DNA of 64,000 bases from Marsupella aquatica (Eukaryota; Marchantiophyta): contig OZ316898.1 of assembly GCA_973895155.1 (NCBI GenBank), positions 5,332,001-5,396,000 of the forward strand, written 5' to 3'. The notes under the pieces are model-generated. The model saw only the letters and a program-made list of their open reading frames with translations. It searched no databases and was not told the DNA's origin. Within the stretch, counting starts at the first letter, position 1. Each line of letters starts with the position of its first letter. The position numbers and the translations under genes were made by a program. This document shows, piece after piece, positions 35,937-46,850 of this stretch.

Positions 35937-38599
35937 AGCTTGAAGGTCAAAGGTATGTAATATAAGGTGAAAGGTACATCAAAGGTATGTAAGAATTTTG
36001 TAACCAAATTAGTCGCAGAGGTAGGCCTATTATTGCTGTCATCTAGCCAGCTTGCAGTTCCATTGGATTTGAGCTCACACACTTAGATTTTATCAATTCC
36101 TTTTTAGAGAAATTGTTCGGGTAGAAAATGATCAGATAACATAGCAGCTGAACAAGAACTTGTCAGTGGTGTTTGTAGCTGACTCTAAGTCTTGGAAGAC
36201 TGTTTGTAGCTGATTCCGGCAAAGTCTTGGAAGTCTACTGTTTTGGGAAGTGCAACCTGCAATTGTGATATAGTAACTGACCAAATTCCAGCATTGTATA
36301 CGGAAGGTAGTTGGTCAAACCATGGTACCATACATTGTCATTTCAATTCCAGATCTATGGAGTCACTTTACTTTTGAAAGGATAATTTCTTTCACCAGCA
36401 TAATCTGGTGATAAACTGCGTCATTGTTTAGCTTAACATGATTCTGCTGTTGAAATGATCATGGTCCAAAATCACAGCGCAGTAGTTGCATAGTTTCTTT
36501 GTCAAATGATGAGGTGACACCAAGCTGGTGTGATGCAGTTGGGATGATTTCTTAATTCACTTCTCCCAGAGCCCATTTTGGAAGAGATCTCAATAACTTA
36601 GTATCCCCTCACTCTGGTGTCAGCAAACGTGGACCGTCCGTCCTCAACTAAGAATGTCCAGTGGTAAACCTCAGTTTACAAATAAGTCCAACATCAACCA
36701 TTGCCAACCCTGGTTGACGGCTTCGGTTGTGTCTGCCTAACTGTCCACTGCCCTGCCCTACTACTACTACTACTTACTTCAACTCTTTCTTTGGGCAAAT
36801 TGCTTCTTCCAGGGTTCTGGTTTGACATTGGCTTGTCACCTCTACTGGCAGTTGGAAGTTGCTCATGGGTGTGAAGTGACCTGCCCAACTCTTTCAAAGT
36901 GGGCAGTGATTGGCTGTGCTAATGTCGTAGCATTTAACACAATTTTTGGAGTCTGTTGGAACTCTAGCTTCTGTTTGCGATTTAATAGTAAGACCTCAGT
37001 GGATGCAAGATTCAGGTTTTTCTTTAAGGTAGAGTGGTCAAGATGTGCTAGTATCCAGACTACTAACGTCCTTTCATTCATATGAAGATCGAAACTTTGA
37101 AACTGTCATGGCTTATATGAAGGTTGCAACTCTTCCCTAACCAATCAGAGCACACAACTTAAATTAATTTTACTTTATTAAGGGATTGGCACGACCATTA
37201 TTGGACTTCGATAGCCTTTGCTATGCTCATGAACAATGCTAAATATTACAGTTTAGGCTAAGGAAAAGCAAAGACAAATCCTGACTCCAAAAAGTCAAGA
37301 TAAACAGTGCCCTGTTTATCATTGCAAAGCTATATGCCGCAACCAAGTTACATTTTCTAAAATTTGGTTTTTTTCATGAGACAAACTTTTAATGTCATTT
37401 CCCTAAATAAAACAGCCCTACAATTAGTTTCATCTCCACTTAGCTCAAAAATAAATTAGACATTTCTTTTCTTATAATTCTACCCCTTTAAAAATCAACA
37501 ATTCCATATGTGACAAAAGCCGAGCAATGTTTGAAATGTTTTCTAAGACAATAGAAGCAATTTGCTACAATTTTCTCTAGGTGTCTTAACATAGTCCTCT
37601 TATAAATCTTTGATGGGGAATTGAACCCCAAACTGCAAGTTGCAGTCTTCCAAGTAGAGAACCCCCGCTCCCCCCTAACCTACCCACTAACCCTAAACCT
37701 TGCCCACCATCCCAATGCCCCAGCCATTTCAAAGACACAAAAGACAAAATTTGAAATGGAATAAATACTTTACAAATTCCTGTGCAATGACTCACTTTTC
37801 ACCTTGCTAAGAGATTTTCTAAAGGATATCCTCTCCTTCCTCCTCTCACTAGTTTGGCCCCTGTCCACATACACAGCAATTGGAACTATTTTCTCAGGGT
37901 TAGAGGACAATAGTATCAGCTCTCCACTATCTTTCACCCTTCTGTTTTGCTTTCCTCATTCCTGCAAGAGTCTGTTCATCCAGAAATTAAGTAACCATTC
38001 CAGATAATCATTCTTAGGGATCCTATAGGAGTGTCTTGGTATGCTACAAGACAAAGTAGAAAGTTATGTTCCAGGATGAGTATGCTATAATTGCAAAACT
38101 TACAAATAGATGTTAGAAATTTGAGTTTAGTAATATTGTTTTCTTGATTTGTGACCAAAAGGTAGATCTGTTTTTTGGTTTAAATTTAAAATTTGCGTTT
38201 TTGAAATTTGACCTTGTGATCCATTAGGGTGGTTTTTGGCGTTGAGTCACTGTTTTGGGCGCGTGTGGCCCTCGGCTTGGTTTGTTGTCTGCCTCCCTGG
38301 TCTTCGCCGCGGTGGCTTTTCTAATGAACGCAAAAAGTAGATCTGTATATTGTAGGGATCTTGATTGTAGAATTAAATGACTCTCAAATAAATTAGACAA
38401 CTTGAACAAATCTTACTGGCCATATCACCCTTTGGCACCAAGGTTGGGCAATGTCAAGTTTTCAAAATCACTTCCCACAGCCCTTCCACTCTCCTTTTTC
38501 AAGTTGAGTGTTATCCTGAAATGACGAACGGCTGAGATTGGCTCCACATTTTTTGGAGATCAAAGGGAAGCCTTCAGACACCTGAGGTTGAGGGTTAAT
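35937..38599. other. 3' flank of PHD gene and intergenic DNA
   Basis: No coding gene recognised. The PHD gene's 3' UTR begins here. At 37600-37690 a minus-strand stretch contains GGGGTTCAATTCCCC, resembling a tRNA/SINE B box, but the rest does not fold into a tRNA or align to the SINE copies. TTTGTAGCTGA phrases repeat at 36172 and 36207. Confidence 0.45.
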
Positions 38600-38770
38600 G
38601 GTTTACTCCCCTAAATCCTCAACCCTGAACCCGGAAACTCTCAACCTTGAACCCTCAACTCGCAATTCCCATGAAACTCTCAAGTAACCCTGAACCAGGA
38701 TGACCCAAATCCCCACCTGAACACAAACTGTCCACTCACAACCCTCAAAACCCAAACCACCAGGGCACTC
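38600..38770. repeat. Degenerate AACCCT/CTCAACCCTGA repeat
   Basis: Many variants of CCTCAACCCTGAACCC, CTCAACCTTGAACCCTC and CTCAAAACCCAAACC. It resembles a drifted AACCCT satellite rather than true plant telomere CCCTAAA. Confidence 0.6.
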
Positions 38771-39191
38771 TCCATGGAATGAGTGCCCAACAATTATATT
38801 TGATAGGGCTTTCCTCATTAAATTTTTGTATAGCCATTGGGGATATCGTTCTCCTGCAATCAATCTGGTAATGAGACAATTGCAATCAGATCTTGAGACA
38901 ATTGAAGAGTCGTAACTGTGGATGTATTCTCTCACACGACCACCGAATCTTAGTTTTTCTTATTTTGGGTTAAGTTTTCTCTGAGTGATGCAGATAGCTT
39001 TGGCTATTGAGAATCTCTCAGGCCATCATCGTGCAGTAGATCTGTTTCTTTACCTCACCTCAATTGGATCAGCGGTACAACTGTTTTGAGAAAACTGTTG
39101 TGAGATGGGACCCCCTGTCGAATCGCAGCTTGAATTTGGGATAGCGCAGTTCGGCTCACTTCGCTGGGCTCAGTTCAGCTGAATTCCAAGT

Positions 39192-40400
39192 GATGGATCA
39201 AGGTTTGTGCGAGAAAATTCGAGGGATAGATGCGGTCAAACCGTGTCCCTTCTCAAGATTCCTCCTCCTCGCCACCAAGATCTCTACTGAATCCATGGAG
39301 ATTCCCGGTGGTTATCCCAAATCCTGGGCTGTCGCAAGCTAACAGTGCTGGTAGAATTCACAATCTGCTGAGGATTACTCGTCGTAGCTCATTATTTAAT
39401 GTTGCTGAAATTAGGAGCTGGTACCGAGCTATGTGTAGCTGCATGCTGACGAATCCAGTGATTCCTATTTAGGTTCGTGTTACAACTTTTACACGGCCTC
39501 TCGCGACGTCCTTTGAGCAGAGAATTCGTAGTCAGGCCCTAGCTATACTTGATGTTCTTCTGCGTTTCAACCGTAAATTGTTGGGCAACAATACTTCTCA
39601 ACTCTTAGTGCCCAAGGAAGCGGGAGAGAATCTCTTTGGCAGTGCGGGATACATTTTCGTCTCCCCATCCTGCTTCAAGTCTTGTTCAATTCTTGGGTGA
39701 CGTCTCTTGCTGCCTGCAATTATGTGCATTTGCCTTTTTTTTCCAGACATGTAAAACTTTAAAAGGATATCTCCGCTTATGAGCTTCTTGCCCATCACAA
39801 TCTAGATCAATTTTGTTTCCACTTGCTTCAAGTTGTTGTTCTGAGGAAATTGTCGAGCCTGCCCAATTTGCTACTTACACTGTCTGGATATCATTTGTTC
39901 ACAAGTTCTTCGTTGAAGAAATGTCGTCAATTTTTCGTTTGGTCTGCAGGACAATTCGGTTGGAAAGGGTTCTTTCTTGGAGGGCGATGAACAAGAGCAC
40001 TTTCGCCAACGTTTTTCAGAGGGTAACGTGCAGATATGACGGTCGTTGCTTTGAGCTTTGGAAGGATACCTTTTACTCGCAAAACTTGGAGTGTTGATTC
40101 TCAAGTTTGGTTGGCAAAGCTGGGATAATTCTTGAAAGAGTACAGCAATTCTTATTACTTATTTCAGGGCGAAGTGATCCTGGAGAAGTATTGCTACTGC
40201 TATCCTTATAAGAGTTCCTCCAACTGTTACGTCAAACTGAGATTCCTCTGCCCGGGCAAGGCTTTCCCAACAGAGCCTTCGCTTAGTGAATTTTCTTGCC
40301 TTACTCCAAGGGGAACGAAAGATGAGACTTGAAATTTGAGGGCTCTGCAAGATTGCACTACTTTGACTGATCTGAAAGTTTGTCAAGCAGGTAAGATCAT
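39192..40400 (+). pseudogene. Coding-like fragments of unidentified gene
   Basis: Several plus-strand stretches read like protein but do not join into one frame: 39476-39700 (RPLATSFEQRIRSQALAILD, then LLRFNRKLLGNN), preceded by a TATTTAG acceptor-like site; 39825-39895 (VVLRKLSSLPNLLLTLSGYH); and 39945-40025 (EGDEQEHFRQRFSEGN) in another frame. Stops and frame changes separate them. They could be exons of one gene whose structure I cannot resolve, 5' non-coding exons of the PPR gene downstream, or a decayed gene. No family recognised. Confidence 0.3.
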
Positions 40401-40855
40401 ATTTCTCACAACGGTACCGTTAAGCTCTCTATTCCCGGCGCGGGAACGGAGGATGGAAATTTTGGATATGGACCGCTTTTGGCAACACTCCACAGCCAGG
40501 TATGATATATTTTGTATGCATGTCATTTTGTTGGATCACGATGTGACCAAACATCCTTGAATACATTCTCAACAAAGACGTTTGATTTGCAGAGTTCATT
40601 CTTCATGTTCCGGTTTGGTTGGTATTGGCAGCAGCCCTTGTTCTTGTACAAGGCCTCCAGGTAATGAGACTGAAGAGCGATTAGAACGTTGTGCGTACCA
40701 CTTTTAATCAAAAACTCTTGTTCCAGCACCATGGTGTGATATTTCTATTCGCATGAATTTCCTGCTATGAGGCTTATGTGATGAAGACTTGACTTGAACT
40801 TCAAGTTTGATTCTTTGTTCATCTCCAAGGAAGCACAGGGAAGGTGGGTTGTGGG

Positions 40856-41085
40856 GCGGGGGGGGGGGGGAGGGGGGCGCTGTCACATTCGTGTCATATG
40901 TGTCTGTCGACGGATTTTATAAGAGCCAATTTAGATATTGCTGGATAAGCTTTATTTCTGAATTGTAGGGAGAGGGAGGGGGGCGCTTTCGCATTCATGT
41001 CATTTGTGTCTAATCACAATGGATTCTCTAGAGCCAATCTAACGATGCTGGCTAGGCTTTATTTCTGAATTATAGTCTCCTTATA
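40856..41085. repeat. About 115-bp tandem duplication with G-run
   Basis: A G run (40858-40877) is followed by GCGCTGTCACATTCGTGTCA ... GCTTTATTTCTGAATTGTAG; a second copy starts GGGAGGGGGGCGCTTTCGCA at 40974 and ends GCTTTATTTCTGAATTATAG. Confidence 0.85.
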
Positions 41086-41695
41086 AAACCTGAGATTATG
41101 GTTTGTGTATTGCATAGACAGGACAGTGTAGGGAACGTACAAATGTACACCTGCGAAGGTGCCCTAAGATTCTATCCTATACACAAACCAAGGATAACAT
41201 GTGACTGCTTGCAGAAGTTGTTTTGGTGCCAATTCGACTGGCTCTTGACTCTGACCTTTCTATGGTTACAGTGAAACACCGGAGTATGAAGGAGCTAATT
41301 CATATTTGAGCTACCTGGATATGCCTTTCACAATTATTTCAGTTTCTATTCTAAGATCATTGCATTCTTGACAGATAGCCGTTACTCTCAGTTGAAAAGG
41401 AGTCAGATAACTTCTGCAAGTTATCTGTACCAAAGATCACAGCAGAGCAAGGGAGACAAGAAAACGCATCTTTGGACGGAGGTAGGAATGCACCCTAGAA
41501 CTCCATAGACTTATGGGTCTGCTCTCTACTTCTGGACATGCATTGTAGAAGATCATTGGGAAACATAGTCCTCAAGGAATAAGTACAAGTTCACTGCATC
41601 TCGTGGAATCTCCTGGATTTTATCCTGGTACCAGATCTGATCGTGGGTTGTAGTGCTGACAGAGGAAGGCCAGAGCACCTGAGTTCAATCGTAAG

Positions 41696-44600
41696 ATGAC
41701 AAGGAAAGCACTTTGGGTGGATGGATGGTCAACTCCAGCATGGGTTAAGCCAAGGGAGAATTTGATAACTCACTGCAGATTTCATTCTCATGTTAGTTAT
41801 TCCACGAGAGAGCGGTCTCAAGTCACTGCAAAAGGGAATGGCAGTAGGCATTTGCGTGATGCTAGTACCACTAGTGAAACAATTGCTGTTTTAAAAGATC
41901 GTCTCCAGCGAGGCATCACTATAGACTCGTACACATATGTCGAAATTTTGCAAATATGCTTGCAACAGAAAGACCTTTCGGCAGCCAAGCAAATTCATGA
42001 TTGCATCATCGAGAGTGGAATGGATAAGAATCCATATGTGGCAGTCACGCTCTTGAATGTGTATATCAAATGCGGAGGATTGTTAGATGCACGTCGAGTT
42101 TTTGATCAACTTGAGAAGAAGAGTGTTATTACCTGGAGCGCGATGATAGCAGGATATGCTAATAGTGATTGTACTGAATCTGTACCGGAACTTTTTAATC
42201 AAATGCTCCAAGAAGGCGTGCAGCCAAATGAGATCACATATCTGAGCATCCTGAAAGGATGTGCCAGCCCATTAGCTCTAACTTGCGGAAGAGAAATTCA
42301 TGAGCGTATTCGACATGCCGGCTTTGAATCAGACGTGCGTATAGGCACTGCCCTCCTACTGATGTACGCAAAATGTGGGTGCATCACTGAGGCAAGGATA
42401 GTTTTTGAAAAGTTGACCAATCGAAATCTCATTACATGGAATATTATGATTGGAGCATATGCAGAGCGTGGTGATGGTGTGGAAGCATATCGACTGTTTC
42501 TACAAATGAGACGTGAAGGCTTTGAACCAGATGCATTTACTTATGCTAGTATTCTCAATGCATCAGCAAGTGAGGGGGCTTTGGAATGGGTGAAGGAAGT
42601 TCATAGCCATGCTAGCAAAGCGGGACTGGAATCAGATTTGCGTGTGGGCATTGCACTAGTTCACAGGTATGCACAGAGCGGCAGTATAGATGACGCCCGA
42701 CTGGTTTTTGACAGAATGAGGAAACGCGATGTAGTCACATGGAATGTAATGATCGGTGCACTTGCACAACATGGATGTGGGCATGAAGCATATCGATTGT
42801 TTCTGCAAATGAGACGTGAAGGCTCCGAGCCAAATGCAATCACTTATGTGAGCATCCTGAATACATCTGCAAGTGCGGGTTCTTTGGAGTGGGTGAAGGA
42901 GGTTCATGGGCATGCTAGCAAAGCGGGACTGGATTCAGATTTGCGGGTAGGCAATGCACTGGTTCATATGTATGCAGAGAGTGGGAGTATAGATGACGCC
43001 CGATTTGTTTTTGACAGAATGGGGAAACGCAATGTAGTCACATGGACTGCAATGATCGGTGGACTTGCACAACGTGGGTGTGGGCATGAAGCATATCGAC
43101 TATTTCTACAAATGAGACGTGAAGGCTTCGAGCCAAATGCAATCACTTATGTGAGCATCCTGAATGCATCTGCAAGTGAGGGGGCTTTGGCATGGGTGAA
43201 GGAAGTTCATGGGCATGCTAGACAAGCAGGACTGGATTCAGATTTGCGTGTAGGCAGTGCACTAGTTCACATGTATGCAGAGAGTGGCAGTATAGCGGAC
43301 GCCCGGCTCGTTTTTGACAGAATGGGGAAACGCGATGTAGTCACATGGAATGTAATGATCGGTGCACTTGCACAACATGGATGTGGGCATGAAGCATATC
43401 GACTGTTTCTCCAAATGCGACGTGAAGGCTTCGAGCCGAATGCAATCACTTATCTGAGCATTCTGAATGCATCTGCAAGTGCGGGTTCTTTGGCGTGGGT
43501 GAAGGCGGTTCATGATCATGCTAGCAAAGCAGGACTGCTGGAGTCAGATTTGCGCGTAGGCAATGCGCTGGTTCACATGTATGCAGAGAGTGGCAGTATA
43601 GATGACGCACGACTTATTTTTGACAGAATGGGGAAACGCGATGTGGTCACATGGAATGTAATGATCGGTGCACTTGCACAACATGGATGTGGGCATGAAG
43701 CATATCGACTGTTTCTGCAAATGAGACATGAAGGCTTCGAGCCAAATGCAATCACTTATGTGAGCATCCTGGATGCATCTGCAAGTGCGGGTTCTTTGGA
43801 ATGGGTGAAGGAGGTTCATGGGCATGCTAGCAAAGCGGGACTGGATTCAGATTTGCGTGTAGGCAATGCACTGGTCCACATGTATGCAGAGAGTGGCAGT
43901 ATAGATGACGCCCGACTTATTTTTGACAGAATGGGGAAACGCGATGTAGTCACATGGAATGTAATGATCGGTGCACTTGCACAACATGGATGTGGGCATG
44001 AAGCATATCGATTGTTTCTGCAAATGAGACGTGAAGGCTTCGAGCCAAATGCAATCACTTATGTGAGCATCCTGAATGCATCTGCAAGTGCGGGTTCTTT
44101 GGAGTGGGTGAAGGAGGTTCATGGGCATGCTAGCAAAGCAGGACTGGATTCAGATTTGCGTGTAGGCAGTTCACTGGTTCACTTGTATGCGGAGAGTGGC
44201 AGTATTGATGATGCCCGACTTACTTTTAACAGAATGGGGAAACGCGATGTAGTAACATGGACAGTAATGATCGGTGGACTTGCACAACATGGATGTGGGA
44301 ATGAAGCCCTGGAGCTGTTTAGAAAAATGACCTTGGAAGGTGTGAAGCCGGACGTGTATTCATTCGTGGCAGTGTTGTCAGCATGTTCTCACGGAGGCCT
44401 TGTTGATGACGGCCGTAGAGTCTTTTCAGCTATGACGCAGGATTATGGCATCGAGCCTCACATTGTGCATTATAATTGCATGGTGGATCTTCTTGGGCGG
44501 GCTGGACACTTGGAGGAAGCAAAACTCTTCATTAGTGACATGCCAGTTGAACCAGATGCAGTTACTTGGAAAGCCTTCCTTGGGGCTTGTAGAACTTACG

Positions 44601-45172
44601 GTAATGTGCAGTTGGGCGAACTTGCCGCTGAAGAGATTCTGAAGTTTCAACCCAATGATGCCTCTACGTATGTGCTCCTCTCCAACATCTATGCTGGAGC
44701 TGGTAAGTGGGAGAAGATGTCATTGGTGCGCACCATGATGCAAGACAGAGGTATTCGGAAGGAGCCAGGGCGTAGCTGGATTGAAGTTGATAAGAAGATC
44801 CATAAATTTGTTGTAGGGGACAGATCTCACCCCGAAGCGAGGGCGATATATACGGAGCTCAATAAATTGATTGAAAAACTGAAGGCTGAAGGCTACGTTC
44901 CGGATACCCGACTTGTGTTGCACGACATCAATGAGAAGGAGAAAGAACTAGCGCTTTGCTCTCATAGTGAGAAGTTGGCTATTGCTTACGGACTTATGCA
45001 CATACCTCGGGGAAAACCAATTCGTGTTTGGAAAAACCTTCGGGTGTGTTCAGATTGCCATACTGCAACCAAGTTTATCTCTAAGGTGACTGGACGCAAG
45101 GTTATAGCCAGGGATGCCATTCGCTTTCACCATTTTAAAGATGGCATATGTTCTTGTGGAGATTACTGGTGA
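41696..45172 (+). CDS. DYW-class pentatricopeptide repeat protein (organellar C-to-U RNA editing factor)
   Basis: Single exon, 1158 residues. Residues 1-75 are basic and Ser-rich, fitting an organelle-targeting leader. PLS-type PPR repeats follow from about residue 80 to 900 (L: ITYVSILNASASAGSLEW; S: MYAESGSIDDARLVFDRM; P: VVTWNVMIGALAQHGCG), then E/E+ motifs (DLLGRAGHLEEA, DMPVEPDAVTWKAFLGACR, GRSWIEV) and a complete DYW domain. The deaminase-like zinc site is present: His1090-x-Glu1092 in HSEKLA, and Cys1118/Cys1121 in VCSDCH, followed by the second cluster HHFKDGICSCGDYW ending at the C-terminus. DYW proteins bind a specific organelle RNA and deaminate one or a few cytidines. Target and organelle cannot be read from sequence. 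The Met at 41696 is the first in frame after upstream stops. A likely AATAAA polyadenylation signal is at 45211-45216. Confidence 0.95.
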   Translation: MTRKALWVDGWSTPAWVKPRENLITHCRFHSHVSYSTRERSQVTAKGNGSRHLRDASTTSETIAVLKDRLQRGITIDSYTYVEILQICLQQKDLSAAKQIHDCIIESGMDKNPYVAVTLLNVYIKCGGLLDARRVFDQLEKKSVITWSAMIAGYANSDCTESVPELFNQMLQEGVQPNEITYLSILKGCASPLALTCGREIHERIRHAGFESDVRIGTALLLMYAKCGCITEARIVFEKLTNRNLITWNIMIGAYAERGDGVEAYRLFLQMRREGFEPDAFTYASILNASASEGALEWVKEVHSHASKAGLESDLRVGIALVHRYAQSGSIDDARLVFDRMRKRDVVTWNVMIGALAQHGCGHEAYRLFLQMRREGSEPNAITYVSILNTSASAGSLEWVKEVHGHASKAGLDSDLRVGNALVHMYAESGSIDDARFVFDRMGKRNVVTWTAMIGGLAQRGCGHEAYRLFLQMRREGFEPNAITYVSILNASASEGALAWVKEVHGHARQAGLDSDLRVGSALVHMYAESGSIADARLVFDRMGKRDVVTWNVMIGALAQHGCGHEAYRLFLQMRREGFEPNAITYLSILNASASAGSLAWVKAVHDHASKAGLLESDLRVGNALVHMYAESGSIDDARLIFDRMGKRDVVTWNVMIGALAQHGCGHEAYRLFLQMRHEGFEPNAITYVSILDASASAGSLEWVKEVHGHASKAGLDSDLRVGNALVHMYAESGSIDDARLIFDRMGKRDVVTWNVMIGALAQHGCGHEAYRLFLQMRREGFEPNAITYVSILNASASAGSLEWVKEVHGHASKAGLDSDLRVGSSLVHLYAESGSIDDARLTFNRMGKRDVVTWTVMIGGLAQHGCGNEALELFRKMTLEGVKPDVYSFVAVLSACSHGGLVDDGRRVFSAMTQDYGIEPHIVHYNCMVDLLGRAGHLEEAKLFISDMPVEPDAVTWKAFLGACRTYGNVQLGELAAEEILKFQPNDASTYVLLSNIYAGAGKWEKMSLVRTMMQDRGIRKEPGRSWIEVDKKIHKFVVGDRSHPEARAIYTELNKLIEKLKAEGYVPDTRLVLHDINEKEKELALCSHSEKLAIAYGLMHIPRGKPIRVWKNLRVCSDCHTATKFISKVTGRKVIARDAIRFHHFKDGICSCGDYW
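42490..44300 (+). repeat. 303-bp in-frame PLS-triplet array, six near-identical units
   Basis: The anchor GTTCATxxxCATGCTAG recurs at 42599, 42902, 43205, 43508, 43814 and 44117: spacings 303, 303, 303, 306, 303 bp. Each unit is one P-L-S triplet of 101 residues; the 306-bp spacing comes from one extra Leu codon (AGLLESD). Identity is high at silent sites too, implying recent duplication or conversion. Confidence 0.96.
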
Positions 45173-45945
45173 CCACATTGAAAATTGTGTTCGAAAGTGC
45201 CTCGGAAGCAAATAAAGAACAATTTTAACTCCTGCATTCTGTCAGTTTTGCGAAGTTTATGAAGCGCAAATTTGAGAGGGGATACATGAGGAGAGAGCTG
45301 GCCCCTTTTAGCTACTGTCTACTCCCTAAATCCTCAAGAGTGACTAAGTAACCTTCTTCTCCCTTACAATCTGGGTGGGCAGTGTACAGCACTTCTTTTC
45401 CACATAGATCTCCTTCAATGTACCGTGAATTCTGGTGAGCTTGGACGATGACAACCATAACTGCTACCAAGCTCTTTGCATTAAGTTGGCTTCGAGCTTC
45501 TCTCTGCTGGGGCTATCGGTATAGGACTTTTGGAAGATCTAGAGCTGATACTTGTTGCTTGGGAGTTCTCAGGACGGCATCCAAGCTATTGGGTAAATGG
45601 GACAATGACTGGGATCGCTGGACCGCAACTGTTCTGGACGAGCACTTGTTGGAATGGTCTTGGATGAATATGCAGCTTCTCAAAGTATGTTCGTGATGTC
45701 AGGAAATCCATGCGAGTTGAGCAAAACGAGTTTGTTATGCGTAAGTTGTCTCTGATATACAAAGGAAAACATGAGGGAGGGCTTTACGTCAGTAGCGGAC
45801 AAGATCTTGTACATATCTACATATCTCATTAAAAATGGACCTTATAAATAATATGACCCGTCTGGGCTTCCATTCTTAGGTTCACTCATACATACCACTG
45901 ATATTGAGGATTATATCTCATTAAAAATGGACCGTATAAGTATAT
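45173..45945. other. 3' flank of the PPR gene
   Basis: An 82-codon frame at 45448-45696 has no recognised motif. TCTCATTAAAAATGGACC occurs at 45824 and 45917, a short duplication bordering the PPR fragment downstream. Confidence 0.45.
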
Positions 45946-46320
45946 GGTCTACTAGCCGATTTGCGTGTAGGCAATGCGCTGGTTCACAGTGTGGCAGTAT
46001 AGATGACGCCCGACTTATTTTTGACAGAATGGGAAAAAGCGATGTAGTCACATGGAATGTAATGATCGGTGCACTTGCACAACATGGATGTGGGCATGAA
46101 GCATATCGACTGTTTCTCCAAATGAGAAGGCTTCGAGCCAAATGCAATCACTTATGTGAGCAGCATCCTGAATGAATCTGCAAGTGCGGGTTCTTTGGAG
46201 TGGGTGAAGGAGGTTCATGGGCATGCTAGCAAAGCGGGACTGGATTCAGATTTGCGTGTAGGCACTGCACTGGTTCACTTGTATGCGGAGAGTGGCAGTA
46301 TTGATGACGCTTCACTGGAA
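45946..46320 (+). pseudogene. Truncated, frameshifted copy of the PPR 303-bp unit
   Basis: About 370 bp match the upstream array from GATTTGCGTGTAGGCAATGC through one whole unit and part of the next. Relative to the array there is a short deletion in the MYAES codons (GGTTCACAGTGTGGCAG), a 5-bp loss giving ATGAGAAGGCTTCGAG, and an AGC insertion before ATCCTGAATG. It lacks a start, the E and DYW domains and ends abruptly in unrelated sequence at about 46310. Confidence 0.9.
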
Positions 46321-46556
46321 TACTACTTTCAACAGCACACAACAAATCTTTACTCACTACTCCACTACTTCAATCCAGATCTGCAAACAAAATTTTGGTT
46401 AAGAAACTTCCTCAAGTCTATGCGGAGAGTGGCAGTATTGATGACGCTTCACTGGAATACTACTTTCAACAGCACACAACAATTCTTTACTCACTACTCC
46501 ACTACTTCAATCCAGATCTGCAAACAAAATTTTGGTTAAGAAACTTCCTCAAGTCG
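46282..46556. repeat. 137-bp tandem duplication at the PPR fragment's edge
   Basis: TATGCGGAGAGTGGCAGTAT at 46282 and 46419. Each is followed by TTCACTGGAATACTACTTTC and ends AAGAAACTTCCTCAAGTC. The unit spans PPR-derived and unrelated sequence, so it formed after the PPR fragment inserted. Confidence 0.93.
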
Positions 46557-46850
46557 TCAAAAGCCGAGTGCAGTGTTTCTTGTAGACTCCTGACACGCTT
46601 CATTATTTCATATTACAGAATTGGCATGATCAGGGTCCTTGACCAAGAAACAGCTCAATTTAAATGTGCAAAATGATATCAGACGCCCCCATTTTTCACA
46701 AGGCCTGGTCTATCTGATGGCCTGTCTGTCATCAATTCCAAACTCATGTAAGAGATTCTGTTATTTCTCTGGAATTGTACAAAATGAGGCCAAGATATGT
46801 ACTACGTAAACGAGTGCACTCCCAATGGACTTGGTCAGCCCAACCAGGCC

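Noticed and set aside
37586-37700. tRNA gene or SINE suggested by GGGGTTCAATTCCCC
   Set aside because: Only a T-arm-like hairpin is present; no acceptor pairing, anticodon arm or match to the SINE bodies.
42656-44128. Series of 60-93-codon minus-strand frames inside the PPR gene
   Set aside because: They repeat with the 303-bp period because they are the antisense of the PPR array; no start context or domain.
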